Positions 41,832 to 51,606 are shown, counted from the first letter of the stretch. The stretch is DNA of 57,444 nt from an uncultured Clostridia bacterium (GCA_945910815.1 CAMDZD010000012.1:1-57444), one strand, 5' to 3'. Made by a program: numbers and translations. The notes: generated by a model not told the origin, from the sequence alone.

Positions 41832-43733
41832 TCAAAGCTTTCTCCTGAACTGTCTTTCAATATTGTTTTTAGTCATGGTAAACATAACAGGTCTGCCGTG
41901 GGGACAGTGACGGATATTTTCATCATTATAGACGATTTCAGCAAGTTTCTGAAGTTCGGATATATCATTTGTGTCGTTGGCTTTTATTGCGGACTTGCAT
42001 GCCATTGTATGAAGTATATCATCTATTGCATGAGCTTCGGGATTATGACGGCACTGTATGAAATTTTCCGCTATTTCGGGAATTATTTCCTCCATATCAA
42101 GTTCTTTGAGAAAATCGGGAACACCTTTGAGGATTATATAAGGTTTCTGCGAATAGTCAAAAAGAAATCCCATATTCCCGAGGCGTTCGGAATTTGTTTC
42201 CATTTCGGAAAATTCCTCATCTGAAAGCAGAATTTTATTTTCAGAAAGAATCATCTGCATATATTGTCTGCAATTCTGATTTTTAAGTCTCTCAAAAATA
42301 ACACGTTCATGAGCTGCATGCTTGTCAATCATTATTATATTGTCATCAGCTTCTGCCATTATGTAATTTTTAAAGGCTTCTCCGATTACATGGATTTTCT
42401 TTTCAGTTTCTTTAAATTCGGGAAGTTTTTCCTGAACGGGTGGAATTTCCGAATGTTCAAAAGACGTACTGTTTATATAGCTGAATCCCTCAAGCTTTTC
42501 GGGAATATCCGTATCTTCTTCGGGTTCTATAAAAACGTCCTTATTGACAGTACGTTTTACATCAATATTATTTTCTTCATATCTAAAAGGTATTTTTGAA
42601 ATATTGTTACTTTCAGCAGGCTGTTCGGAAAGTTTCTGCTCTGCCTTTTCAATATCCTCCGGCTTTGTGAAAATACTGCCGAAATTTTTTTCGGGTTCGG
42701 CGGGGATTTCGTCAGTATTTTTTAATTTGAATTCATATGTAAGACCAGTATCAAGAAGTGCATTTTTTACCGCAAAATAAACTGAATCTGATATTTTTTT
42801 TTCATCGGAAAATCTGACTTCAGCCTTTGAGGGGTGTATATTAACATCTACCGTTGACGGCTTGACGCTTATAGTCAGTATACATGCCGGAAATTTTCCT
42901 GTCATAAGGAGATTATTATATGCACTTTCAAGTGCAACCTGACATATAAGCGATTTCACATATCTTCCGTTTACGAAAAAGTTCTGAAATGTGCGGTTTG
43001 ATTTGGCATAAAGTGGCTTTATTACGAATCCGCCTATTTCGATACCGTCCGATGAGTATTTAACCGCTACCATATCATTGGCGAAATCCTTTCCGTAAAC
43101 GGCATATATTGCGGAATATATATTTCCGTCACCGCTTGAATTGAATTCAAGTTTTCCGTCACGGATAAATTTAAAAGATACTTCGGGGTGTGAAAGAGCA
43201 GTTTTCTGTACTATTTTACTTACAGCGTTTCCCTCTGTAACGTCCTTTTTCATAAAATTACGTCTTACGGGAACATTGAAAAACAAATCACGGATAATTA
43301 TTGTAGTACCATCGGGACAGCCTGATTTTTCGTAAAGCTTTTCAATACTGCCCTCTGTAACGTAATGCGTTCCGAATTCATCAAATTTACGCTTTGTCAT
43401 AACATCAACCTTAGCCACTGCCGATACTGATGCAAGAGCCTCCCCTCTGAATCCGAGAGTCATAATATTATCGAGGTCATCTTTTGCGGAAATTTTACTT
43501 GTTGCATGGCGGAGAAATGCTGTCGGAACATCTTCGTACTCCATACCGCAACCATCATCGGTTATACGCATAAAGACAGTACCGCCTTTTTTTATTTCAA
43601 CAGTAATATGTTCTGCTCCGGCATCTATGGAGTTTTCAATAAGTTCCTTTATTACAGATGCCGGACGCTCTATAACTTCTCCGGCTGCTATAAGTTCAGA
43701 AATATCCTTGCTGAGTACTTTTATTTGTGACAT
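41832..43733 (-). CDS. mutL: DNA mismatch repair protein MutL, endonuclease type
   Basis: The 633-aa protein has the GHKL ATPase N-terminus (IAAGEVIERPASVIKELIENSIDAG, DDGCGM, FLRHATSKI, LGFRGEALAS). A variable acidic linker follows, then a C-terminal domain with the endonuclease motif DKHAAHERVIFE, ACKSAIKAND and CPHGRPVMF. This form nicks the strand itself, as in bacteria without MutH. The start at 43733 has AAGGAGAT 8 bases upstream; the frame is open to 43766 without a site. MutS is encoded upstream, separated by one small gene. Confidence 0.97.
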   Translation of the reverse strand: MSQIKVLSKDISELIAAGEVIERPASVIKELIENSIDAGAEHITVEIKKGGTVFMRITDDGCGMEYEDVPTAFLRHATSKISAKDDLDNIMTLGFRGEALASVSAVAKVDVMTKRKFDEFGTHYVTEGSIEKLYEKSGCPDGTTIIIRDLFFNVPVRRNFMKKDVTEGNAVSKIVQKTALSHPEVSFKFIRDGKLEFNSSGDGNIYSAIYAVYGKDFANDMVAVKYSSDGIEIGGFVIKPLYAKSNRTFQNFFVNGRYVKSLICQVALESAYNNLLMTGKFPACILTISVKPSTVDVNIHPSKAEVRFSDEKKISDSVYFAVKNALLDTGLTYEFKLKNTDEIPAEPEKNFGSIFTKPEDIEKAEQKLSEQPAESNNISKIPFRYEENNIDVKRTVNKDVFIEPEEDTDIPEKLEGFSYINSTSFEHSEIPPVQEKLPEFKETEKKIHVIGEAFKNYIMAEADDNIIMIDKHAAHERVIFERLKNQNCRQYMQMILSENKILLSDEEFSEMETNSERLGNMGFLFDYSQKPYIILKGVPDFLKELDMEEIIPEIAENFIQCRHNPEAHAIDDILHTMACKSAIKANDTNDISELQKLAEIVYNDENIRHCPHGRPVMFTMTKNNIERQFRRKL

Positions 43734-43756
43734 TTCAAATCTCCTTTCTGCAAATT

Positions 43757-44176
43757 TCAGATACATTCGCTGTTTATGCCGTCAATTTCAAATTTTTGAG
43801 AATCCTCATTGTAAAAAAATACTACTTCCAAACCAAGATAATCTTCTTTATATCCTTGATTTTCGCTGATAAAGGCTGTAAGAACACTTAAAAAATAAAT
43901 TTCGTCAAAAGTAATTCCTCTTACATACCATTCACCGTTAAGCTCACAGCGTCTGGGAAACATATCCTCATCATCATTGCAGGTATCATCACAATTCACA
44001 TATTCTTCAATCTGTTCTTCAACAATCTGCATAATTTCCTTTTCGTGATTTCTGAAAAGAATCTCCAGTTCCTTACTGCTGAAATCAAATCTTGTGCTAA
44101 GCTTATTTTCATATGTAACATAATTGTTTTCAGGATTGGGATTATTAAATTCAAGTTTTTTTAATTCAAGTGGCAT
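43757..44176 (-). CDS. Hypothetical acidic protein between mutS and mutL
   Basis: The 139-aa protein has many Asp and Glu residues (EEYVNCDDTCNDDEDMF) and a patterned C-terminal half (ELNGEWYVRGITFDEIYFLSVLTAFI). No membrane segment, signal peptide or catalytic motif is seen, and I do not recognise the family. It begins 12 bases after the mutS stop and ends 23 bases before the mutL start, so it is co-transcribed with the mismatch repair genes. A repair role is possible only by context. Confidence 0.65.
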   Translation of the reverse strand: MPLELKKLEFNNPNPENNYVTYENKLSTRFDFSSKELEILFRNHEKEIMQIVEEQIEEYVNCDDTCNDDEDMFPRRCELNGEWYVRGITFDEIYFLSVLTAFISENQGYKEDYLGLEVVFFYNEDSQKFEIDGINSECI

Positions 44177-44188
44177 TTCAGATTCCCT

Positions 44189-46801
44189 TTATTTTATCAT
44201 ATTAATCATATCTTTGAGAAGTTCACGACATTCGCTGTCGGAAAGCTCATCAATATTAGTTTTTTCAAGCATCTGCAAAGCATTTTCCCTGTTCTGTGAT
44301 TCAAAAGTCTGCTGACTGCTTTCTGATACTGATTTTTTATGATGATTTTTTTCTTCCATCTGTGAGAGTATCTCTCTTGCACGGCTTATTACTTTATTCG
44401 GAAGTCCCGCGAGCTTTGCAACATCTATACCATAGCTTTCATCGACTCCGCCGTTTACTATCTTTCGGAGGAATCTTATACTGTCTCCCTTTTTATTTAC
44501 AGCTATACTGTAATTTCTTACGCCCTGAAGTTCGTTTTCAAGTTCGATAAGTTCGTGATAGTGAGTAGCAAAAAGAGTTTTACAGCGTAATTTCTTTGAT
44601 GTACAGATATATTCCGCAACCGCTTTTGCAATGCTTACGCCGTCAAAAGTGGAAGTACCTCTGCCCACCTCGTCAAGAATTACAAGGCTGTTCGGAGTAG
44701 CATTTTCAAGTATATCTGCAACTTCACTCATTTCGACCATAAATGTACTCTGACCGGCGGAAAGGTCATCGGAAGCTCCTACTCGTGTAAAAATACGGTC
44801 AACAATCGATATTTTAGCGGAATTTGCCGGTACGAATGAACCTATCTGTGCCATAAGAGTTATTATTGCGGTCTGACGCATGTATGTGGATTTACCCGAC
44901 ATATTAGGGCCTGTTATTATTGACATACGATTCTGATTTGTATCAAGATATACATCATTCGGCACAAATACTTCACCGTCAAGCATTAATTCTATAACAG
45001 GGTGACGACCTGCTTTTATATCTATAATGCCGTCTATTGAAATATCAGGCTTGACATACTGATTTTTCAATGCTGTATTTGCAAACGATGCGAGAACATC
45101 TATTGATGCTACCGCTTCGGCTGTACGCTGAACCTTTTCAAGCTGTGTGGAGAGATAATCACGGACTTCCGCAAAAATATCAGCCTCAAGGGATAATGCT
45201 TTATCTTTTGCACTTAAAATACTGTTTTCAGCGTTTTTGAGTTCCTCAGTGATGAATCTTTCGGAATTTGCAAGAGTCTGCTTTCTTATGTATGTTGCTG
45301 GTACAAGCGAATAATATGAACGTGTAACCTCTATGTAATAGCCGAATACACGGTTATATCCTATTTTAAGATTTTTAATTCCTGTTGTCTCACGTTCACG
45401 CTGTTCAATGCCGTCAATAATTTCCTTGCCGTGAGTCATTATGTGACGGAGCTTGTCAAGTTCCTGATTGAATCCCTCTTTGATGACTCCGCCCTCCTTT
45501 ACTGATACAGGAGGTTCGTCATTGATTGCATTTTCAATAAGATTTGATATGCTTTCAAGGGTATCTATATCGTTATTATATTTTGATATGAGCTTTGAAC
45601 TGTTCAGTTTTGAGAGCTGTTCCTTTAAAAGCGGTAGCTGTTTTGACGTTGCGGAAAGTGATTTCAAATCTCTCGGAGTAGCTGTTTTATACATGACTCT
45701 TGTCATAAGACGTTCAATATCATAGATACTGTCAAGTATATCGGTTATTTCCATAAGTACAACGCTGTACCTCACAAAAGTTTCAACAGCGTCAAGACGC
45801 TCCATAATTCTTGCAGGACTTAAAAGAGGCTGTTCAATATAGGTTTTCAAAAGACGTCTGCCCATTGAAGTTTTAGTTGAATCAAGCACCCACAAAAGAG
45901 AACCTTTTTTCTCTTTATTACGGAGAGTTTCAGTAAGTTCAAGATTTCTTCTTGCATTAAGGTCAAGTCCCATATATGAACGGCTGTCAAGAATTTTTAT
46001 TGAAGTGAATCTTGATACAGATGATTTCTGTGTATCTCCTATATAGCTGAAAAGTCCGCATACTGCACAGCAGTCCTCGCCGTCATCGCTTATACCAAGC
46101 TCCGGAAGTTCTTTTACATTAAAGATTTTTTTAATATTTCCGGCATTTATTTCGGGAGAAAAGCATACATCATCACGGAGAGTAACAGAACATTCAAGGC
46201 GTGATTTTATAAAATCCGCAACGCTTTTAAGGTCAAGGAAATCCTGATTGAATATAATTTCCGCCGGCTGATACCTTGAAAGCTCGTTTATTATTTCCGT
46301 TCCGGATTCCGCATTTTTTATCAGTATCAGAGATGCCTCACCTGTTGAAATATCCGCAAAGGCGATACCGCAGTTTTTTGAATTTTTGCTGTAATATGCA
46401 GAGCATATATAATTATTACGGCTTTCATCAAGCATATTTCCGTCAGTAATAGTTCCGGCTGTAACTACCTTTATTACGTCACGGACAACAATTCCCTTTG
46501 ATTCGGCAGGGTCTGTAAGCTGTTCGCATACAGCAACCTTATACCCCGAATCAATCAGTTTCTTGATATATACATCGGCACTGTGAAAAGGTACACCGCA
46601 CATAGGTGCTTTTTTCTCAAGACCGCAGTCACGTCCGGTGAGAGTAAGTTCCAGTACTTTTGAAGCAAGAAGTGCATCATCAAAAAACATCTCATAAAAA
46701 TCTCCCAGACGAAAGAATAATATACAGTCCTTGTATTTTTCCTTTACGTCAAAATACTGGCACATCATAGGAGACAATTTACTTTTATCTATATCTGTCA
46801 T
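44189..46801 (-). CDS. mutS: DNA mismatch repair protein MutS
   Basis: The 870-aa protein opens with the mismatch-binding loop region LSPMMCQYFDVKEKYKDC and LGDFYEMFFDDA, where the Phe-x-Glu stacks on the mispair. The connector, lever and clamp domains follow, then the ATPase: Walker A ITGPNMSGKSTYMRQ, ST(F)MVEMSE, Walker B VILDEVGRGTSTFDG and ATHYHELIEL. It recognises mismatches as a dimer and recruits MutL. Full length, nothing odd. Confidence 0.98.
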   Translation of the reverse strand: MTDIDKSKLSPMMCQYFDVKEKYKDCILFFRLGDFYEMFFDDALLASKVLELTLTGRDCGLEKKAPMCGVPFHSADVYIKKLIDSGYKVAVCEQLTDPAESKGIVVRDVIKVVTAGTITDGNMLDESRNNYICSAYYSKNSKNCGIAFADISTGEASLILIKNAESGTEIINELSRYQPAEIIFNQDFLDLKSVADFIKSRLECSVTLRDDVCFSPEINAGNIKKIFNVKELPELGISDDGEDCCAVCGLFSYIGDTQKSSVSRFTSIKILDSRSYMGLDLNARRNLELTETLRNKEKKGSLLWVLDSTKTSMGRRLLKTYIEQPLLSPARIMERLDAVETFVRYSVVLMEITDILDSIYDIERLMTRVMYKTATPRDLKSLSATSKQLPLLKEQLSKLNSSKLISKYNNDIDTLESISNLIENAINDEPPVSVKEGGVIKEGFNQELDKLRHIMTHGKEIIDGIEQRERETTGIKNLKIGYNRVFGYYIEVTRSYYSLVPATYIRKQTLANSERFITEELKNAENSILSAKDKALSLEADIFAEVRDYLSTQLEKVQRTAEAVASIDVLASFANTALKNQYVKPDISIDGIIDIKAGRHPVIELMLDGEVFVPNDVYLDTNQNRMSIITGPNMSGKSTYMRQTAIITLMAQIGSFVPANSAKISIVDRIFTRVGASDDLSAGQSTFMVEMSEVADILENATPNSLVILDEVGRGTSTFDGVSIAKAVAEYICTSKKLRCKTLFATHYHELIELENELQGVRNYSIAVNKKGDSIRFLRKIVNGGVDESYGIDVAKLAGLPNKVISRAREILSQMEEKNHHKKSVSESSQQTFESQNRENALQMLEKTNIDELSDSECRELLKDMINMIK

Positions 46802-46825
46802 TTGTTGTATACTCCTGTTCTGTTT

Positions 46826-47230
46826 TTAATGACAACCTCCGCATGAACCGCAGTCACCACTGCAACTGTGGGTTGCCTCACAAGTATCGGGGTCTTCACC
46901 GTTTGCACACATTGTAATTATAGTGTTTATCTGACTTAAAAGATTATCCATTTCATCTCTCTTAATGGAAAATTCAACCATGTTTTCATTCTGCATAATT
47001 TCTGCATAGAGATTCTGAAGTTCATTGTTAAGGTTATCAATACGGCTGTCGTCCTTGTCCTTTTTACCTGATTCCATACTTATTTCCATGCGTTTCATTT
47101 CAAATTCGTGAATCATGTTCTGGAGCTTTTCATCATTGTCATTAGCTGTTTTAGCTTTCATGTATGCGATGTATCTTTCATCTTTCTGAAGTTCTTTTCC
47201 GAGTTCTCTTGTCATTCTGATAATATCCAT
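46826..47230 (-). CDS. YlbF/YmcA-family regulator with Cys-rich tail
   Basis: The 134-aa protein is mostly helical with the YlbF-type segment (MTRELGKELQKDERYIAYMKAKTAND) and ends in a Cys-rich tail (CANGEDPDTCEATHSC, then CGSCGGCH). In B. subtilis, YlbF, YmcA and YaaT form a complex with iron-sulfur clusters that promotes mRNA processing and developmental decisions, including sporulation. The tail could ligate a metal or cluster, which is inference. It lies between miaB and mutS, as in other Clostridia. Confidence 0.85.
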   Translation of the reverse strand: MDIIRMTRELGKELQKDERYIAYMKAKTANDNDEKLQNMIHEFEMKRMEISMESGKKDKDDSRIDNLNNELQNLYAEIMQNENMVEFSIKRDEMDNLLSQINTIITMCANGEDPDTCEATHSCSGDCGSCGGCH

Positions 47231-47247
47231 AGTATTAAAATCTCCTT

Positions 47248-48609
47248 TTAAATTATTTCGCCTGTTACAGCCCAGTTCATTGAGTCTGTAACTCTTATAT
47301 TTACAAACTGCCCTATAAGTGATTCGTCACCCTTAAATTCGGCAATTATAAATTCATTGCTTTTCCCTGTAAGAAATCCCTCATGCTTTTTGCTTTTACC
47401 GTCAGCAAGTACTCTCATAGTTTTTCCGATAAAGCGTTTGTAATGCCTGTCAGAAATTTCCCTCTGAACTTCAAGAAGTTCTCTCATTCTTTTACTTTTT
47501 GATTCTTCGGGAGTCTTGTCATCAATAGTGCTTGCTTTTGTACCGTTACGCTTTGAATATATAAAAGAATATATATTGTCGTATCCGACATGTTTTATAA
47601 GCTTTAAAGTATCATTAAATTCCTCATCGGTTTCATTCGGAAAGCCTACTATTATATCAGTAGTAAGTGAAAATCCGCTGTCACGTGAACGGAGGTAATT
47701 CACCGTTTCAAGATATTTTTCAACGGTATAATTGCGGTTCATAGCTCTGAGAATATTATTGTTTCCGCTCTGCACCGGCAGATGAAGATGCTTTGCAACC
47801 TTGTCACATTCAAGAATAGTATCAAGAAGTTCCCTTGTAGCATCTTTCGGGTGAGATGACATGAATCTTATAATAAAATCTCCTTGGATTTCATTTAATT
47901 CTCTTAAAAGCTGTGGGAAAGTCAGACCGTTTTCAAGGTCTTTTCCGTAGGAATTTACATTCTGACCCAAAAGCATAATTTCCTTGTATCCGTTATTTAC
48001 AAGTTCGGTTACTTCATTTATTATATCATCTGCATTTCTGCTACGCTCACGTCCTCTGACATAAGGTACAATACAGTAAGTACAGAAATTATTGCACCCG
48101 AACATTATCGGGACAGATGCCTTGAAACTGCTTTCCCTTACCTGTTCCGCATTGCCTGAAAAATCTGCATATTCCGATATGTCATATGCAAGGTTCTTGT
48201 TTTGAAGATGTTCATAAATAAGGCGTGGAAGTGAATTTATTGCAGACGTTCCGAGAACTATATCAACCTGCGGATATGATTTTTTAATACGTTCAAGATT
48301 TTTTTCCTGAGCCGTCATACAGCCCGAAACTCCTATTATCAAATCGGGATTTTCGGATTTAAGCTTTTTCATACTTCCGATTATTCCGAATACTCTTTCT
48401 TCCGCACTCTCACGCACTGCACATGTATTAAGAATTATAATACCGGCATTTTCGGGATTATCCGTAAATGAAAAACCGATTTCTTTCAGTATTCCTTTTA
48501 TTTTTTCGCCGTCCGAAACATTAAGCTGACAGCCGAAGCTATGAACATATGCTTTTATATTTCTGCCGGAAAAGGTTTCCTTTAATTTTTCCGTATAGTT
48601 CAGTTCCAA
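47248..48609 (-). CDS. miaB: tRNA-2-methylthio-N6-dimethylallyladenosine synthase
   Basis: A radical-SAM methylthiotransferase of 453 aa. The N-terminal cluster-binding domain has HSFGCQLNVSDGEKI and NTCAVRESAEERVFG. The radical-SAM CxxxCxxC is in FGCNNFCTYCIVPYVRGRERSR, and a C-terminal TRAM domain covers about 385-450. It adds the methylthio group at C2 of i6A37 in tRNA, completing the work of MiaA encoded downstream. It opens the long minus-strand series. Confidence 0.97.
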   Translation of the reverse strand: MELNYTEKLKETFSGRNIKAYVHSFGCQLNVSDGEKIKGILKEIGFSFTDNPENAGIIILNTCAVRESAEERVFGIIGSMKKLKSENPDLIIGVSGCMTAQEKNLERIKKSYPQVDIVLGTSAINSLPRLIYEHLQNKNLAYDISEYADFSGNAEQVRESSFKASVPIMFGCNNFCTYCIVPYVRGRERSRNADDIINEVTELVNNGYKEIMLLGQNVNSYGKDLENGLTFPQLLRELNEIQGDFIIRFMSSHPKDATRELLDTILECDKVAKHLHLPVQSGNNNILRAMNRNYTVEKYLETVNYLRSRDSGFSLTTDIIVGFPNETDEEFNDTLKLIKHVGYDNIYSFIYSKRNGTKASTIDDKTPEESKSKRMRELLEVQREISDRHYKRFIGKTMRVLADGKSKKHEGFLTGKSNEFIIAEFKGDESLIGQFVNIRVTDSMNWAVTGEII

Positions 48610-48682
48610 AAAATCACCTCTTATTCATAATATGATATTATAACACATCTTAAGATTCAATGCAAGTATTTATTCTTAAAAA

Positions 48683-48720
48683 AAGAGAAACTCCGCCGTT
48701 TTAATGGCAGAGTTTCTCTT
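48683..48720 (-). terminator. Terminator of the dockerin gene
   Basis: AAGAGAAACT pairs with AGTTTCTCTT (10 bp), and an inner CGCC/GGC part extends the stem. On the minus strand it is followed by TTTTAAGAAT. It ends the sigma/DUF4367/dockerin operon before miaB. Confidence 0.75.
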
Positions 48721-48754
48721 AGCGGGAAAATATTTTTTAATGAAGAAATCAAAG

Positions 48755-50254
48755 TTAAATCATACAGCTGTCCTGAACGGATATTTTTCTGCTGTCATAT
48801 AAAATATCCGCAACAAGCCTGTATCTTTTTCCGGAATCAGCTCTGTATTTTTCATTGAATATGTAATAAAAGCCTTCCGTATCTATATCATTTACAATTA
48901 TATCCATATATTTTCCGAAAATGTTTTTCTGAAGGAATATTTTTCCGGTCATATCAGATAAATCACTGTTTCCTGTAATTTTAACATAGCAGTCGGCATA
49001 TCTTCTTCTTATGGAATTAAGATTAACCGTAATGCTTTTTATATTGTTTCCGTATCCCATTATACTGCTGTATACGGTCATATAGTCAAGCTCATCAATA
49101 ACACCGTCATTGTTAACATCGGAAATATCTATATAGTAAGAGCTGATTTTTATATCACCTTTAAGAACGCTTTTTATTATTACGGCATCGGCTATATTGA
49201 TTTGTCCGTCCTGATTTATGTCAGGAGTATTTTCATATCCGGGACTCGGTACGGTTTCAGTACCGGTAGGTTCATCAGGATTAGAGGGAGCTGTTGTCGT
49301 TGTTGCTAAAATTGTTGTTGTTACAAAAACCGGTGTTGTCGTATGAGGTTTTGTCTCAGATATTCCGCATGATGTAGTCTCTGTTGTTGCCGGTGCTGTT
49401 GGTTCTGCAACAGTGGTTGTAGTTACAACAGCACTATTTTCTGATGAAGATGATGATGTTGTTGTTGTATCAGCTATTTCATTCCAGTCATCAAAATCAT
49501 AGCCTTTTGGTTTTTCGGCAATAATTCTTCCGGAACTGCTTATCAGATTATAGATAAATTCTGTATCCGAAACATCATCATACCATTCAAAATTTCTGAA
49601 ATTTTCAGTAATTTCTTTGATTGAATGATAATCAAGAGATTCATCAAACTGAATATCATAATATATAGCACCTGCACTGTCAACCTGAACATCGCTTATT
49701 GAAAGTATGCTTTCACTTAAATTGTAAATATCCTGTATATCATGTGCGTATCTCATATAAATTCTGACAGTATGGGAATATTCATACACATTGTCAGATA
49801 TTTTATATGCAGTGAAAAGCTTTTCAAGATAATTTTCAGCGTCATTCGGATTTGATACAAGAAAAGCATTTACCATAAGGTAATTTATATCATAATTTTC
49901 ATATCCGTAAAAGGCATTGAAAATATATATATTATCTTCTTCCGTATAGTTATATATATAATTAAGCCGTTCGGAAAACTGTACTTTTCCCGTAAAAATT
50001 TCTCCTCTCAGGGAATCAATATTCATTTCGGGTTTTATGCAGTTCTGAAAATGATTTTTTTCATCTTCATCAAATTCACTGACATCTGCAAGAATACCAT
50101 AATATTCACAGCTTGTTTCATATTTATAAATTCCGTCCGAACTGTAATCAACCTCTATCCCCTCATAAAGAGCTTTCGCCTTAATACCCGTGCATAATAT
50201 AAGCATTATAAAAATACCGGTAAAAATTCCTGTAATTTTTTCTGTTATTTTCAT
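48755..50254 (-). CDS. Secreted dockerin protein of unknown function
   Basis: The 499-aa protein has a signal peptide (about 1-28) and an unknown extracellular domain (about 30-258) rich in Tyr, Asp and Asn. A Thr/Ser/Pro linker (263-342) and a dockerin (343-402, loops DINQDGQINIADAV and DVNNDGVIDELDYM) follow. A further beta-rich tail of about 95 residues lies after the dockerin, so the dockerin is internal. No glycoside hydrolase signature is seen. It follows a sigma factor and a DUF4367 gene with a 49-base gap and is probably in the same operon, so it may be under their control. It is likely carried on the cellulosome. Confidence 0.85.
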   Translation of the reverse strand: MKITEKITGIFTGIFIMLILCTGIKAKALYEGIEVDYSSDGIYKYETSCEYYGILADVSEFDEDEKNHFQNCIKPEMNIDSLRGEIFTGKVQFSERLNYIYNYTEEDNIYIFNAFYGYENYDINYLMVNAFLVSNPNDAENYLEKLFTAYKISDNVYEYSHTVRIYMRYAHDIQDIYNLSESILSISDVQVDSAGAIYYDIQFDESLDYHSIKEITENFRNFEWYDDVSDTEFIYNLISSSGRIIAEKPKGYDFDDWNEIADTTTTSSSSSENSAVVTTTTVAEPTAPATTETTSCGISETKPHTTTPVFVTTTILATTTTAPSNPDEPTGTETVPSPGYENTPDINQDGQINIADAVIIKSVLKGDIKISSYYIDISDVNNDGVIDELDYMTVYSSIMGYGNNIKSITVNLNSIRRRYADCYVKITGNSDLSDMTGKIFLQKNIFGKYMDIIVNDIDTEGFYYIFNEKYRADSGKRYRLVADILYDSRKISVQDSCMI

Positions 50255-50303
50255 TTATAATTCTCCTGAAAAAATGTATTTTTTATATATACGGTCAGGA
50301 ACT

Positions 50304-51005
50304 TCATTTTACTTCATAATTTTCAGAATTATATATACTTTCGGCGATATGCACTAAATCAACATCAGATTTCTGTGCATTTATTTCATAAGTATATTTA
50401 TCGTCCTGCCATAAGAGAATATTAAGACCGTCTGATTTAAGGATATATCCGTCAAAATCCTTTACTTTTACATGAGCATATCCGGAAAATCTGTTGTCTG
50501 CTCCGAATGATAATGATGATACATAATAGCTGAAATTTATATATGATTCTCCGTCAGAATAAAAAACATCAGCATTGCTTTCACCGATATTTTCCGATAC
50601 TTTTTCATAACCCTGCGGAATATATTCCGGATATATGACAGATTCTATACTGCTGTTTCCGGTATCGCTGAAATATATTCCTATCTGATTTTCAAGCCAT
50701 TCTATAACAGTTCCCCATACAACGGCACGCACTTCGGGTACTGCTATTGAAGTTCCCGTTAAAATAAGAATTACTGATGCTACTGAAACAAAAGCCTTGC
50801 TGTATAAAATACTATGCTTTACTTTTATTATTCCCCTTGGATTTATTCCGTATTTTTTCAAATCAGAATACATTTTTCTGTTAAAATTTTCGGAAAATAT
50901 ATGAATATTGTTTTCATTATATCCCTCAAGAAGTTTTTCACTGCTTTCATTTGCATTTTCTCTCAATGCCTGAAAAAGTATTTTTTCAAATTCAGTTCCG
51001 GTCAT
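50304..51005 (-). CDS. DUF4367 membrane protein, probable anti-sigma factor
   Basis: The 233-aa protein has a cytoplasmic part of about 65 residues, one membrane helix (about 68-90: YSKAFVSVASVILILTGTSIAV) and an outside domain of the DUF4367 type (IYPEYIPQGYEKV, NILLWQDDKYTYEINA). DUF4367 proteins commonly sit next to ECF-like sigma factors in Firmicutes and are thought to hold them inactive. The ATG overlaps the sigma-factor stop. The outer domain may sense an envelope or substrate signal. The signal is unknown. Confidence 0.8.
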   Translation of the reverse strand: MTGTEFEKILFQALRENANESSEKLLEGYNENNIHIFSENFNRKMYSDLKKYGINPRGIIKVKHSILYSKAFVSVASVILILTGTSIAVPEVRAVVWGTVIEWLENQIGIYFSDTGNSSIESVIYPEYIPQGYEKVSENIGESNADVFYSDGESYINFSYYVSSLSFGADNRFSGYAHVKVKDFDGYILKSDGLNILLWQDDKYTYEINAQKSDVDLVHIAESIYNSENYEVK

Positions 51006-51559
51006 TAAAAATCCTCCTCCCTTCTTTTAACTATAATATCGGCAAGCATTTTTTTAGCTCTGAAAATTCTTGAATTTACTGCCTTGTCTCCTATGCCGAG
51101 AATATCTGCTATTTCATGTTCCTTAAGACCATGATAATATTTAAGCTCAAGAACGGTTCTGTATTTTTCATTCATAAGGTTAAGACATTCCTTTACTTCA
51201 TCTTTATCAACGCTGTAATTGTCATCAGATACAAGATTGTATTTTGACTGATATTCTTCTTCATCAAGTGGCACAGGCTCGGAACGGTTTTTCCGAATCA
51301 TATCCCTTACTGTATTTTTAAGAATCAATATAATAAGATTTTTTATATGTTCCTCTGATATATCATAGAATTTTTTTATATGATTTATTACTTTCATATA
51401 AGCATCATGAACGGCATCTTCTGCTGAATCCTCATTCTCAAGCATTTTGTATGCTATATAATAAAGCTTGTTTCTGTATTCTTTATAGAGATATTCAAAA
51501 AGCTTTCTGTCATCATCACTTTCAAGTGACATAAGATAAAAAGCAAGCAACCAAATCAC
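51005..51559 (-). CDS. ECF-type RNA polymerase sigma factor
   Basis: The 184-aa protein has sigma region 2 (LFEYLYKEYRNKLYYIAYKMLENEDSAEDAVHDAYMKVI) and region 4 (LNLMNEKYRTVLELKYYHGLKEHEIADILGIGDKAVNSRIFRAKKML). Relatives usually open with LLAFYL before an acidic stretch, and this sequence is present here, so I keep the GTG at 51559; a TTG at 51550 is nearly as good. The ATG at 51532 would drop that segment. It overlaps the DUF4367 gene and heads the operon that ends in a dockerin protein. Confidence 0.9.
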   Translation of the reverse strand: MIWLLAFYLMSLESDDDRKLFEYLYKEYRNKLYYIAYKMLENEDSAEDAVHDAYMKVINHIKKFYDISEEHIKNLIILILKNTVRDMIRKNRSEPVPLDEEEYQSKYNLVSDDNYSVDKDEVKECLNLMNEKYRTVLELKYYHGLKEHEIADILGIGDKAVNSRIFRAKKMLADIIVKRREEDF

Positions 51560-51606
51560 TCTCCCTCTGTATATATTACGTTTCTGATTTGTTTTTTACT
51601 TCAAAA

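Noticed and set aside
49200..49500. Simple repeats (GTT/TTG runs) in the dockerin gene
   Set aside because: These are codons of a Thr/Ser-rich linker, usual in cellulosomal proteins; the same explains the runs near 26680-26740.
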